Of a stretch of DNA of 64,000 bases, positions 22,350 to 31,985 are shown in pieces. A program made the translations under genes and the position numbers. Origin of the DNA: Mesostigma viride (Eukaryota; Streptophyta; Mesostigmatophyceae; Mesostigmatales; Mesostigmataceae); NCBI GenBank assembly GCA_009746045.1, contig RPFO01000154.1:494996-558995 (forward strand), written 5' to 3'. Every line of letters begins with the position of its first letter. Position 1 is the stretch's first letter. Under the pieces are notes generated by a model that saw only the letters and a list, made by a program, of their open reading frames with translations, was not told where the DNA came from and searched no databases.

Positions 22350-22768
22350 AATAGCAATAGCCCTAGCTTGTAACCATTGGCGTCACTGCCGCTAAGGCAG
22401 CCATGCCTAGAATGTTGCCTAGCTGCGCCAACACACCTAGTCACGTGCCGCCAACGCACGGTACACAACCAGCCATAGCCTTAGCCTAGTCCTAGTACAG
22501 CCATGCTACGCCCTGGCTATGTTCAGATTACTTGCCCACGCTCCTTGCTATGATATGCTCACATGGGTCTTATTGCACCCACAGTTTGCCGGATCGTTAG
22601 CCTGTCCTTTTAGCTAGCCGCGCCCGATTGCAGCTGTGGCATGCCTTTGGCATGAAGGAGACTGGGGGTCTCTGCCCTTTCTCCTGTAGTGCACACACAG
22701 GGATTAAAAGCACTTCGGTGCTCCGTGACTCCCCAACGGGAGCACGAGTTTAATTAATTAATTAATTA
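22350..22768 (+). other. Element F 3' UTR and TTAA tail
   Basis: Non-coding. Holds ATGAAGGAGACTGGGGGTCT (22652-22671), partly matching LINE copy 1 on its minus strand near 8180-8220, and a stem AGCACTTCGGTGCT near 22709-22722. Such conserved 3' ends are what the LINE RT usually recognises, so this may be how an ORF1-only element is mobilised in trans. Confidence 0.6.
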
Positions 22769-22969
22769 ATGGGCATGGTCCAGTTTGTGCACAAGCAGTT
22801 GGCCAGAAGCAGAGATCTGGATTATCTCCTGTTGAAGGAGTTGGCAGGTCTGGTAGATATTCAACATCTTCCAGGTTCTGAGAATCCTGCTGATGCCTTG
22901 ACCAAGTTACCTCACAAGTCTGCTGAGCAATATAAGCTTCTTTACAAGCTGATGAGCTCCTCTGTGTGA
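22769..22969 (+). CDS. Element D pol part 3: C-terminus of RNase H
   Basis: Resumes after LINE F with MGMVQFVHKQLARSRDLDYLLLKE and the Copia-type end NPADALTK, closely matching C (MGMVQFVHRQLARSRDLDYLLLKE). Stop at 22969. Confidence 0.9.
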   Translation: MGMVQFVHKQLARSRDLDYLLLKELAGLVDIQHLPGSENPADALTKLPHKSAEQYKLLYKLMSSSV

Positions 22970-23718
22970 GTTGAGCAATTCCAGTTGGAGCTTTGAGTTT
23001 GGTGGCTGAGAAGAGCTAACATTGAGCTGGGCTCTGTTATGCAGAGAGCTGTGATGCTCTGAGGGCAGTAATGCTCTGTGTACATATGTGTATAATACTG
23101 TATTCTATGTAATGCTCAGTCATGGAGCATGATGTTGGTTGGGGGTTTGTCCTCAGTTTGAGGTTTGTCTCAACCAAAGGGATTTTATAGGGCAGGGTTC
23201 GATTCCCTGGGGCTGCTTAGGCGGATTTTCCCGGATTGGCTGGCCCATCAACCTTGCTGGTGAGGTGGCGACAGGTCCCCCTAGTTTTGTCCCAGACAGA
23301 GGAAGGTAGTTTGTCATGTGCTTAATATATTTTGTGATGAGCTATTTCTCAGTCCATGGTGGGCGCCAGTTCTGATAACTATCAATGTCTACCTGATAAG
23401 GTCTTGTGGGTAACTTGTGGGGTTCCAATCAGGAGCCATTATGGTGATGATTCCATTTTGGTCATTATTCTGGTTAGCCACAAGCTGCTATTCCAAACAC
23501 TTGGCTTTCTACTTCCAGTGGATAGGGAATTCATTGTAATTCGTCATGGCTGAGATGTGTTGTAATTTGGTGCTTGATTAATCCCGAGCAGAGACTACAG
23601 AGAGCTGGGAGGGATATCAAGTGCTATGCATGTTGTTTCTATATATGTGTTGCCAAGCCTAACAGCTCTAAAAGAAAGAAAGGGCTGGAGTTAATATGGC
23701 TGTTATGTCCAAGCTTTA
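22970..23718 (+). other. Element D 3' UTR
   Basis: No coding potential seen. Contains GGTTCGATTCCCT (23198-23210), a tRNA T-arm-like motif also present in C. The end (23678-23697) holds an extra copy of the polypurine tract plus the first bases of the LTR, 50 bases before the functional one. Confidence 0.55.
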
Positions 23719-23738
23719 AAAAGAGAAGAAAGGGCTGG
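23719..23738 (+). promoter_or_regulatory. Element D polypurine tract
   Basis: AAAAAGAGAAGAAAGGGCTGG lies next to the 3' LTR start AGTT at 23739. A second, displaced copy lies at about 23669-23688. Confidence 0.8.
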
Positions 23739-24366
23739 AGTTAATATTGCCTGGCAAGCAATATTATTCTACTAAGCTACTTGGCTTGTAGAGATTCTAC
23801 TTCCGGTTACTACAATCCATAAACGGGTTCATTCTGATGAGTATTGCTCGAGATATGAGCAAGATACTGTTATACTACATTCTACTTGGATTTGGTGATT
23901 CTACGGTGGTTCTTCAAGTGACGCGTGGCATACGACGTCTTGTCACAGTGTACGATAGGACATTTAGTCTCCGACACTGCGGTCTATTCAATGCTATTGA
24001 TTAGACGTAACAAATAGTGACAGGACTTGTGCGACAGGACACTGATGTGACTATTTATGGATAACGAGTCGAGATCTGCTGGTCCAGAGTGAAGGACAGC
24101 AATATTGTGAGATGATCTGTCCTATCAGTCATCTGGATGTGACTGCGTCACAATTAGTATATAACGAGCAGGATGCTGCCACTTGGTAGCACCACTTTCC
24201 CTGCACCTGTGTCCTCGCACCTTTGGCGACGGTTCTCACGTGCCTCGTGCATTCTGTGCTGGTAGCCATAACCAGCAACGTAAACCTATTGATTAATATA
24301 ACTACTTCCTCTGTAGATATTAATCAGTGCAGGCTGAACCACAGTTCAGCCACAGTTTTGTTAACT
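23739..24366 (+). repeat. Element D 3' LTR
   Basis: 628 bp, matching 14058-14685 with one substitution seen. TATATAA at 24158-24164. Followed directly by the TSD GTGGG. Confidence 0.95.
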
Positions 24367-24371
24367 GTGGG

Positions 24372-24880
24372 TGAACAGCATTCTCCTGGCAACCACAGTT
24401 CTCAGCAGCAGCCTGACATGCCTTCCACAAAGGTTCCCTACCTAGCTTCCAAGCAAACATTGCTGCCTGCCCAGAATGTCCAAACATGTGATGCAACCTA
24501 TGGCCAGCCTCAGCATAGCTCAGCACTCTCTCAGTACTGACCTGCCAGGCGAGACGTCTGAACCGTGTGTGGGGACACATGATCCACTCCTGAGGTTCCA
24601 GGGCTTCCCTGCAGGCCATCCTGACGCCCCAAGCCAGGCCGGCCTGCACCCTGGACCGCTCCAGGCCCTTCCAGCAAGGTCCCTTGGCCCTCCAGGCCAG
24701 CACCTGCTGGAGACCCATCACCTGCATGAGGCATAGGGAATTCAGCTGCAGCATTGTTATTGCAATCCAGTGGAAGAACAACATCCTTACACCCTTGGTG
24801 CTGCACAAGGGGCACACCCCCGTCCTTATGTACATCCAGCACACCTTCCCCAAGGGGTGATTGACTATTTACAGGGGATG
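24372..24880 (-). CDS. Element C pol N-terminal part with pre-integrase domain
   Basis: Minus-strand frame opening after a TAA near 24881 and running to the D insertion. The C-terminal third is a GAG-pre-integrase zinc region (LHHMFGHSGQ..ENCGC). The first part has no recognisable fold and no protease motif. After removal of D and one TSD the frame continues into the integrase core at 14052 without a stop. No clear ATG at its start; expression presumably follows gag by frameshift or readthrough. Confidence 0.8.
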
Positions 24881-24890
24881 ATGTAGCTAG

Positions 24891-26246
24891 TCACTGCTGC
24901 CCAGACTGGCCCCCTGCTCCAGCAGGCTTGGCCTTCCTGTCAGGGCACTCACGACGCCAGTGACCTTCCTTGCCACACACAAAACACGCTCCACCCTTCT
25001 TTCCAGACCCAGCCCCACCCTTGCCAGGCTTCCCCTGGCCTCCCTGAGACTGCCCACCCTGCTTGCCCTGATTGCCTTGAGCTTGGCTCTTGCCTTGCCC
25101 TTGGCCACCCTTGCCCTGCTGACCACCAGCTTGCTGGCTCCCAACCCCTCCTTGGGAACCTGCACCCTTGCCACCCTGAGCCCCATTCCTCTGGCGCCTG
25201 AAGCGCCTACGCTTGTTAGGCCTCGCCCCATTTCGGGCTGGGTACCCGGGGACATCACCTTGGGCCTGTGCAGCGGAGGTGGCATTGCTGCCGTGGGACT
25301 GAATGGCTTTGCAGGCAGGGTCTGGCTTCCTGATACTCAGGATTACCAGCTCTAGAGCACGCAAGGACCCATCTGTCTGGTTCAGAAACATGCGGGCACT
25401 GTTCCTCCCATCCACACTCAACCCCATTCGGTCCAGGAAATAGTCTGCCAAGGCTCTATCTGTGACCAGGAAGCCATACTTGGCCCCCTTGTCTCTGATG
25501 CGGTTGAGCCTGGCCCACTCCTCTGCAACAGGGCCAATGATCTCGAACGTGTCATACTGATGTTTATAGTAGTTTGTGAGGTTTAAAACCTTATCTGAAA
25601 ACTCCTCCCTCAGTCCATCCAGGAACTGTGGCCAGGTTAGCTTGTCCTTCACAGCCACCCTAGTCTTTTCTCGCACACGTTCAGAGGAATCTCGGTTGCA
25701 TGTTGAGGAATGAAAGACCTGCACTAGATTCACAGTGGGGTCTACAGAGAGCACCACCAGCTCCATGTCCTCAAGCCATTTATCTAGTGCTTCCTGTGCT
25801 AATGGTGGACAGAGAGGCTTTTGGCCATTCATGACGGTCACGGCGCTCATGTGAGGCCTCGACCCCGGTAACGCCCTAACTGTCTCAGCCACAGGGGGCG
25901 TCACAGTAACGACACCACTCGGGCCAGCAGGGTTGGGGGAGGGCACATCTACATGACGACGCTTACCATTATCGTCAGAGGACAAGTCCCTCTTACGTTT
26001 CTCCAGCGTTGGTTGTCCGCCAGCCACCAGCACAGCATCCGAAGGCCACTCCGCCCGCGCCCGCTTGGCCTCCTCCACCGCCTCCTCATGTTTGCGCTTG
26101 CCTCCCGGCCTCTTGCTCCCGTCACCGTTGCTAGCAGGGATCGCTTCCCCCGCCATGGGCTCCTTCTCCTTTCGCACCACCTGGCCCGTCTCCGCAGGCC
26201 TCTCCTCCTCGCCTTTGTCGCCGTCGCCGGCCTTCCCACGAGGCAT
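24891..26246 (-). CDS. Element C gag
   Basis: ATG at 26246 (MPRGKAGDGDKGEE). About 451 codons: a charged, Lys/Arg/Glu-rich N-terminus with nuclear-localisation-like clusters, a helical capsid-like region (about residues 150-310), then a Gly/Gln/Lys repeat-rich nucleocapsid and a CCHC knuckle (CFVCGKEGHWRREC) close to the C-terminus. Forms the virus-like particle and binds the RNA. Intact, unlike the gag of D. It starts 58 bases after the ORF0 stop and ends at 24891, about ten bases before the pol frame opens in another frame. Confidence 0.88.
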   Translation of the reverse strand: MPRGKAGDGDKGEEERPAETGQVVRKEKEPMAGEAIPASNGDGSKRPGGKRKHEEAVEEAKRARAEWPSDAVLVAGGQPTLEKRKRDLSSDDNGKRRHVDVPSPNPAGPSGVVTVTPPVAETVRALPGSRPHMSAVTVMNGQKPLCPPLAQEALDKWLEDMELVVLSVDPTVNLVQVFHSSTCNRDSSERVREKTRVAVKDKLTWPQFLDGLREEFSDKVLNLTNYYKHQYDTFEIIGPVAEEWARLNRIRDKGAKYGFLVTDRALADYFLDRMGLSVDGRNSARMFLNQTDGSLRALELVILSIRKPDPACKAIQSHGSNATSAAQAQGDVPGYPARNGARPNKRRRFRRQRNGAQGGKGAGSQGGVGSQQAGGQQGKGGQGQGKSQAQGNQGKQGGQSQGGQGKPGKGGAGSGKKGGACFVCGKEGHWRRECPDRKAKPAGAGGQSGQQ

Positions 26247-26304
26247 TATAATATGTACAAAGCGACACTGCAACACGCAAGGGTATGCAAAAGAAGACAG
26301 GAAT

Positions 26305-27438
26305 TCAAGCGTCGGGCAGCTCCTCTGCCTCGCGCTCTGCCTCAGCGGCGGCTTCTCTCTCCCGCTCTTCAGCAGTGGCAGCCACCGGCGTCCTCACCCG
26401 AGGAATAGCTCGCACCTCCTCCTCAGAATAAGGTCCAAGAAGGCGACTGACGGGCCTCCCGTCTGAGGTTTGGTCAAACGGCACACGCCTCTCGTTAGGG
26501 CGCCTGCCCCACACCAGGTTACGCACCCAGCGTCCTCCCCCACCTCGTCGCTCGTTGTATGCCCCAGTGCCGTAAGTGCTGTAGTCGTGCAACGGCTCCG
26601 GCGGGACGTGATAATCTGCACGCTCGGAGAACGCTGCTGCTGAACCGTCTCCTTCGTCCAACTGCTGGGACGAGCGTGTAATAACACCCGACGGGCGGTC
26701 GACGAACTCGTCGTGCACTGCCTGCGGAGACAGGTCCCGACCTGTGACGATTTCCACCGAAGGACCGTATGCACCGGGGGCTCCAACAACACGAGGAGTG
26801 TCTAATGTTGACCAGATGCCGGCGGGACGCGTGGTGATAAGCCACCGATCCGCGTGGCCTCGCGACTCTTGAAGCAAAATGTTAACGAGGTGCTCACAGG
26901 TTTGAGCAACTACTTCTTGCGAGGACCAGGGGCTGTCCTGCTCACGCACCTGCGCGTCACGCACGAGGTGTGAAGCGTTCGTCCCTTCACCGAGGGAACT
27001 TGCTGCGACCCAATAGTTAAATAATCGGGTGGCACCAAGGCTGATGGCGACCAGCTGTCCCAACGCCTCTCGAGCAAGATCCAAACCGTGCAGCGTGACG
27101 TGACCACCTTGATAGGCGATCTCAAGACTGTAGATAAGCGCTGCGACCTCGTCTCTCAGCGCAATCAAGCGCTCCACCGTCACACGACTCGTCTCCCCCG
27201 GAGAAGTCGTGGCCCGCACACGCATCACAACAGGGTCGTTGGCCGACGGCCCTTCTGAGTTGCCGAAAACAGCCACCCAGCCTCCCTGCGCCAAGCCTCT
27301 CGCCAGATGCGCAGCTTGTACAAACGTGGACGCGGTTTCTGGCTGGCTGTATGGGTGCAGAGGTCCTTCTGCCTCCTGCCGCGGCACTGCGGCTCCTTGG
27401 CTTGGCGATTGCTCAAGCGCCGGAATTTCTTCCGACAT
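26305..27438 (-). CDS. Element C ORF0, extra ORF before gag
   Basis: ATG at 27438 (MSEEIPALEQ), 377 codons, intact. It lies between the 5' LTR and gag in the same strand, the place occupied by ORF0 in D. Features: a Ser/Pro/Gln-rich start, a middle helical region (LIALRDEVAALIYSLEIAY.., LVAISLGATRLFNYWVAAS), a WSSQEVVAQ motif, and a C-terminus ending in a long Glu/Ala/Arg helix (EEREREAAAEAE). No transmembrane segment, zinc motif or catalytic signature that I recognise. Function unknown; presence of an intact ORF in a young element argues that it is expressed. Confidence 0.75.
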   Translation of the reverse strand: MSEEIPALEQSPSQGAAVPRQEAEGPLHPYSQPETASTFVQAAHLARGLAQGGWVAVFGNSEGPSANDPVVMRVRATTSPGETSRVTVERLIALRDEVAALIYSLEIAYQGGHVTLHGLDLAREALGQLVAISLGATRLFNYWVAASSLGEGTNASHLVRDAQVREQDSPWSSQEVVAQTCEHLVNILLQESRGHADRWLITTRPAGIWSTLDTPRVVGAPGAYGPSVEIVTGRDLSPQAVHDEFVDRPSGVITRSSQQLDEGDGSAAAFSERADYHVPPEPLHDYSTYGTGAYNERRGGGGRWVRNLVWGRRPNERRVPFDQTSDGRPVSRLLGPYSEEEVRAIPRVRTPVAATAEEREREAAAEAEREAEELPDA

Positions 27439-27447
27439 GCATGAAAT

Positions 27448-27461
27448 GCGCCACGGAACCA
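27448..27461 (-). promoter_or_regulatory. Candidate primer binding site of element C
   Basis: Minus-strand TGGTTCCGTGGCGC, 8 bases inside the 5' LTR, would pair with a tRNA ending GCGCCACGGAACCA. Confidence 0.5.
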
Positions 27462-27469
27462 ATAGTACG

Positions 27470-28116
27470 AGTTAGACAAAACCAAGCCCAGAGCGTGTGA
27501 GCTCTTGGTCTTTCACGCAAAGCTTGAGCCAATTGCTGGGACAGCAACCTTTAGCCCAAACACCAAGCCACACCTTGTTGGTCACTTCCACGTTCAAGTG
27601 GGCAACCAGAGCGCGTGCTTCCGAGATAGCTTGGCCATCCCCATGACCAAGCTATATGCCTCTTTGTTGCTCCTCGTTCCCATCGGCGTGACGAGGCACA
27701 TTGCAGGCTTGCTAGCAAATCCTCAACGTCCACTGGCATCCTTGCAGAGCCAGGACGAACTGGATTTACCTAGCCACCTGCAACCTAGGAAGTACAGGAC
27801 CTGTCACAAGCCTGCAAGTCCTAGTATCCTTGCAGCCTTGTGCCAGTTCCAGTACCCCACCAGTCGCAGGCTGCTGGCCCTCCTGGTCTACGTGGACTAC
27901 AGTCACGTGATAGTCAGGCTAAGCCTGTGCAGGCACGGCCTGCCACGTGTCCTGTCCACTACCCCAGAAGGTTGCCCCTCGCCGACCGCGGACGGCTAGG
28001 ACTTCGGGACCTCATATCTTTCTTGTCCCTTGTCTGTTTCAGGCGGTCAGCACGGCGTTGGAAAGGTCTTTCCAAACTGCATCCACTTAGCATATTGGTT
28101 GCCCAAAATGCTAACT
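27470..28116 (-). repeat. Element C 5' LTR (647 bp)
   Basis: Matches 8968-9618 except for a 4-base indel and about three substitutions. Minus-strand ends AGTTAGCATT and GTCTAACT. Followed on the plus strand by the TSD GGAGG at 28117-28121. Confidence 0.93.
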
Positions 28117-28690
28117 GGAGGCGGACAGCGGACATGTCCAGCTCACCAGTGAGTAGCATGGGGGCAAAAATGTCGCGCTTAAATGCCTCAAGAAGGCTCG
28201 TGGAGGTCTCACCTGCCGGCTGGTCGAAGTGCTTGACGATGACATTGGGGCTGCGCCGGGCGATGTCGGCTTCCTCGCGAAGGTCGAGGGCTTGTTGCTT
28301 GAGTTGTGCCGAGATGGTGGAGGTACGTGGTGGAGGTGGTGTGCTGCTTAAGCAAGTCCGCCCAGGTGGAGGGAGCATCGCCGGCCGGGCCAGCAGGCGC
28401 CGGCTGGGCGGCGATGTCCTTCACCGCCTGGGCGGTGAGGCCGGCGGTGTCATGCAAGCTCTCAAGGGCGGTGGCGGTGGCTTGAAGGCGTAGGTCGAGG
28501 TCGAGGAGCTGGGCTTTGATGTCGGCTGTGGAGGCGGAAATGGCAGTGGAGGTGGCGGTGAGGTGAGGAAGTTCAGCAGCCAGCGGGCCACCCATTGCTG
28601 CGACGTCAGCAGCAAGGGGGGTCACCTTGCATACCATCTGCCTCCATATTACAGACAAACCAGGAGGCTGCCCGCCCCCGGACGTGAGCC
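28117..28690 (-). pseudogene. LINE copy 1, 5' part: ORF1p coiled coil and RRM start
   Basis: Minus-strand ORF1 fragment: a coiled-coil-like region (LAADVAAMGGPLAAELPHL.., ADIKAQLLDLDLRLQ), then STWADLLKQ, then after a frameshift near 28320 the RRM start SPNVIVKHFDQPAGETSTSL and MSAVRL. It aligns with F (LSYADLL; ECRVVLRRFPQKPGETSTSL). Its 3' half is at 7998-8967 beyond element C. The copy seems 5'-truncated near 28690, since the N-terminal third of ORF1p seen in F is missing. Confidence 0.82.
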
Positions 28691-29819
28691 CGTCACGTCT
28701 ACTAGTGTAGCACATGTCCATGCCGAGTCTATCACGAAAAGTCCATGGGTGGCTGTGTAAGGCATGTGTGATTATTATGGGGACTTAAAGTAATAATTTG
28801 TAGGTGACGAATCATTGCCGACTTAAGCGTCAGGAGCCAGGAAAATTATTTATTACGTCCATATGGTGTGGCTTTCCATGGCTACCTCAAGGTAGCGTGA
28901 ACATTGGTAATTATGGTAGGCGAGTGGTGGCGGCGGCCCTGCCGGTATGCGCATGGGCCGACAATGGGTCGATAACGACAGCTGGTATGTTGGAACATGG
29001 TGCATGCGCATGCATGACTCGGTACGGCATGGTATGACATGCACATGACACAATACTACAATCTGGTGAAGATAGTGACCAACGGTCCTAGTGCCATTGT
29101 ACAACTTGGCACATAGTCATAGTGTCCGTTCACATAGGAAAAATCCCACTTAGGTCCTACTATCCGAGCATATCTATTTGTTAATTAGGGCTCGAATACC
29201 ATTGCCCGTATTATAGATTTCTGCACGGTCAGCATAATGGGCATATTCAAGAAAGGATTCTTGACACCCTCCTTGCACATGATGCTGTCTATAAATACAA
29301 ATGCTAGATCCTGGGCGAGGGTAGTCGGGTACCTAAGTGGATTCCCTCCTTACACGACACCCTGGTCTTGATATAAAACAGCAAGGAAATGAAGGCAAGG
29401 TTGTGTAGCCCCAGATTGTCACATGGAGTGCGCCACACGAGGGTGGAGCCAAACTGGAAGCAGGCTCTTAAACTGTAAAGGTTGCTCAGTGTTGAGTCTG
29501 GATGCAGACTGTAGCCGGTACTGGTTGATGCCAAGGTTGCAGCTGGAAACGTTGGGTACTGGTAGCTGCTGGTAAACCGGTGACGTCAGCTGTTGTGTGT
29601 GCACACACGATCTATGCTGTGTGTGGGTACAGTTTCTTGTGTGGTGCTGGTAGTGCTACTTTGACTTGTTTGCCAACAGGTTTTGGTGCAACTTACTGCA
29701 ACTACTACAAGGTGAACTGTGACGTGAGGATGTAGAGCTGGTTGCTGGACTGCTACTTGCTAGCTAGACAAGTGCGTGCAGCTGACTGCAGCTACTATCT
29801 ACTCTACGCCTGTGGTCCA
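28691..29819. other. Non-coding host DNA
   Basis: No convincing ORF, exon or element end. Contains a 14-base palindrome TGCATGCGCATGCA near 29002 within a GCATG-rich stretch. Otherwise I see nothing. Confidence 0.5.
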
Positions 29820-29948
29820 GCCCCCCCCCCCCCCCATGACGATCGTTTGCTAGGGAGGAAGGCGGGTCCATGACCCCCCCCCCCCTATTTCCGTACCCCC
29901 CACCCCACCCCCCCTCAAGAGGTGTCACTGCAAAAAAAAAAAAAAAAA
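29820..29948. repeat. Low-complexity poly-C runs and an A17 run
   Basis: Several long C runs, then a run of about 17 A at 29932-29948. The A run directly precedes the first copy of a duplicated block, so it could be a polyadenylated retrocopy tail. Confidence 0.8.
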
Positions 29949-29970
29949 TCTCACTTTAGAACATATGCCT

Positions 29971-30448
29971 CCCTAGTTCGAATCCTGCTGGAGCTCTGTC
30001 AAGTTATTCTCGTAGTCGCGGACCGATTTGGCAACTTTTCATTTACGATTTGTTGCCTTTGTCACGACAATATACGATCGGTTGATTTAGTTAGCCCCGG
30101 CGATGTTCCCCTTAACGGTTTCCGTACAGGATCCCGCCGTGCTCAACCAGTTTCACATTGCGATACTTAGTATCGCGTGGACACGTGCGTAGTACTCCTA
30201 CGCACTTAGCTTGTCGGAGTGTTTATATAGCACAAAAAACGAATTACTGGCATCACTCCCCGGTCAGGAGTCTTTTGCGGTTGGACTATAGTTGGCGATG
30301 CCTTAGGGTCGGGAGACGTCCTATAGTTGCAAAAGAATGCCAGAGGCCCTAGTTCGAATCCTGCTGGAGCTCTGTCAAGTTATTCTCGTAGTCGCGGACC
30401 GATTTGGCAACTTTTCGTTTACGATTTGTTGCCTTTGTCACGACAATA
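29971..30448. repeat. Duplicated ~105 bp block with tRNA B-box-like core
   Basis: The block starting CCTAGTTCGAATCCTGCTGG occurs at about 29976-30071 and 30346-30448 with about one difference. GTTCGAATCC fits the RNA polymerase III B box. The flanking bases do not form a T stem, so it is not a tRNA gene; a degenerate tRNA-derived SINE is possible. Confidence 0.75.
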
Positions 30449-31407
30449 TGCCTGATCAGAGGAGGGGTGCCCCACTCACTGTGGGGTACCCCCGGTTCTC
30501 CGACACCTCCCGGGGACAGCCGACGACGACGATCCCTTTTTGCGGAGCTCTTTCCTTGCTTTTTCGGGGCCGACGGCTTGTAAACCGGGAGTGAGCGCCC
30601 CCGCCAATATAGGCTTGGGCTCGGCTCATCGGCCCGGCGTGTATAGTAAGAGCAGGCATGATGGGAGCAGTTTTAACTTATTGCCTGCAGTGGCTCTGTT
30701 GCTATGTATGACGAGGCGCCGACATGAGCACACTGACCAGGCAGCCATGAACCCGGCGCGGCGTGACTGACAGCGCTGGATCAAATCACACGTGGCACTT
30801 TCCTAGATCGAGGTTTAGGGGTCAAGTGGCTGCACGTGGCCCCATGGTGCAAAGAACCGTAGATATCTATGGCCCAGTAGAAAATTGCCACGTGTAATGT
30901 GATTTCCCAGCTAGAGTCTCCTGTGGTATATAACTCTGTCGGATAACCAGCGTGGGAATAAACTGACTGATCATGACTGACCTGGTAGTGTGAAAAGAGA
31001 CAACAAACGTGGAAGCATGGCACGCCGAGCCCCGTGCATGTCTGAGACCAGTTGTCTGAACTGAAACGTAAAAAGCGCGGATCCGCGTAAGGCGCGTGGC
31101 TCGATGTCTACTGGCGCATGACATGGAGAGAGTGAGAAAGAGGTGAGCATGGTGACGGAGGTGTGTACACACTGCACATCTGGCATGCCCGGGCAAAATT
31201 TCCTGGAACCGCGGTACCAGAGAGGGTTGTCCCAGGGGCTGACGGTGGTGGATTTTCGGGGGGCCCATGGTTAACCGCGGGGTTTGAGGGTCAAAAACTT
31301 GCCGGTGGCGGTTCGTGGGCCCTGGGTGATCAGAACCGTCTTTTACTACATGCCAGTAGAAATCTGCCACGTGTAATATGTTAGACTAGGGCTGTACGTC
31401 ACGCCGG
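30449..31407. other. Host DNA with repeated CACGTG-containing motif
   Basis: A block resembling CAGTAGAAATCTGCCACGTGTAAT occurs near 30872-30896 and 31351-31375, and a third version lies beyond element B near 57544-57570. No gene recognised. B was inserted after GCCGG at 31403-31407. Confidence 0.6.
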
Positions 31408-31970
31408 TGTTACGCCTTGGGTATCTACCACTACCTCTACCTCTACCTGGCCTGATGCTACCTAAACTAGTCAAGCCACCTCTAGTTAAACCCCTAGCGA
31501 AAGACGAACGAGACGATCCAGATCTCAATGCATTAACGTAAGTGTTGCTATAATACGCCATAAGCCATTGACACAACCCGTTTACTCCAGGAATAGAGGA
31601 AGGAAACACAACTACACTGCCGTGACCCAAGCCTATATGTGTTAATTCATTTAACACACGCCGAGTGAACACACGAGGGGTAGAACGTGCATAAATGGTC
31701 ACCAACGGTCCAACACGCTCGGGCCGACATGGCCCTCGCCTACAGATGCACCGGCACAGATACAGATGCACGCTGGTCCACTACATTCTACCAAAGGATA
31801 AGGACCACTAGTAAAGTACGCGGCGCGGCGCCCAAAGGCACCCAATGTACCACAGTACTGTTACGAGGACAATAGTGTCCCGGTAGGAGCTACACGTAAA
31901 CCTAGGGACAACCGAGGCAAAAGACCTAATTTACGTCCGTAACTACAACGAATTGTTACGCGACGTAACA
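31408..31970 (-). repeat. Element B 3' LTR (563 bp)
   Basis: Plus-strand ends TGTTACG..CGTAACA. Identical by eye to 56942-57507 except for a 3-base ATA indel near 31691. Confidence 0.95.
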
Positions 31971-31985
31971 CCTCCCCCCCCACAA
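31971..31985 (-). promoter_or_regulatory. Element B polypurine tract
   Basis: Minus-strand GTGGGGGGGGAGG abuts the 3' LTR. A has the same G-run tract at its 3' LTR. Confidence 0.85.

Larger units (their letters stand above)
20816..22768 (+). mobile_element. Element F: ORF1-only LINE, 1953 bp
   Basis: Flanked by an 11-base duplication ATGGGCATGGT (20805-20815 and 22769-22779) and ending in TTAA repeats (22750-22768), the signature of target-primed reverse transcription. It has a 5' leader (20816-20985), an ORF1 and a 3' UTR of about 420 bases. There is no apurinic-endonuclease or RT ORF. LINE copy 1 in this window shows the same lack, suggesting a non-autonomous family like mammalian HAL1 rather than a random deletion. 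Confidence 0.88.
14058..24366 (+). mobile_element. Element D: Copia-like LTR retrotransposon, plus strand
   Basis: Bounded by 628 bp LTRs at 14058-14685 and 23739-24366 that differ at one visible base (C/G near 14551 and 24232). Flanked by the TSD GTGGG. Order: 5' LTR, ORF0, gag, pol (pre-IN, IN, PR-like, RT, RNase H), polypurine tract, 3' LTR. Inserted in the opposite orientation into C between the pre-integrase and integrase-core coding regions. Interrupted by solo LTR E in the PR-like region and by LINE F in RNase H. Related to C but clearly diverged, so not a recent duplicate of it. Confidence 0.96.
8968..28116 (-). mobile_element. Element C: Copia-like LTR retrotransposon, minus strand
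   Basis: Two direct LTRs (8968-9618 and 27470-28116) bound the element, flanked by a 5-base duplication GGAGG (8963-8967 and 28117-28121). Order on the minus strand: 5' LTR, ORF0, gag, pre-integrase domain, integrase, retropepsin-like domain, RT, RNase H, long 3' UTR, polypurine tract, 3' LTR. It was inserted inside ORF1 of LINE copy 1; removing it with one TSD restores the LINE frame. It is interrupted by element D (14058-24366). The LTRs differ by a 4-base indel and about three substitutions, so insertion was recent. Confidence 0.95.

Noticed and set aside
30330-30380. tRNA gene at the GTTCGAATCC motif
   Set aside because: Flanks do not form a T stem or acceptor stem.
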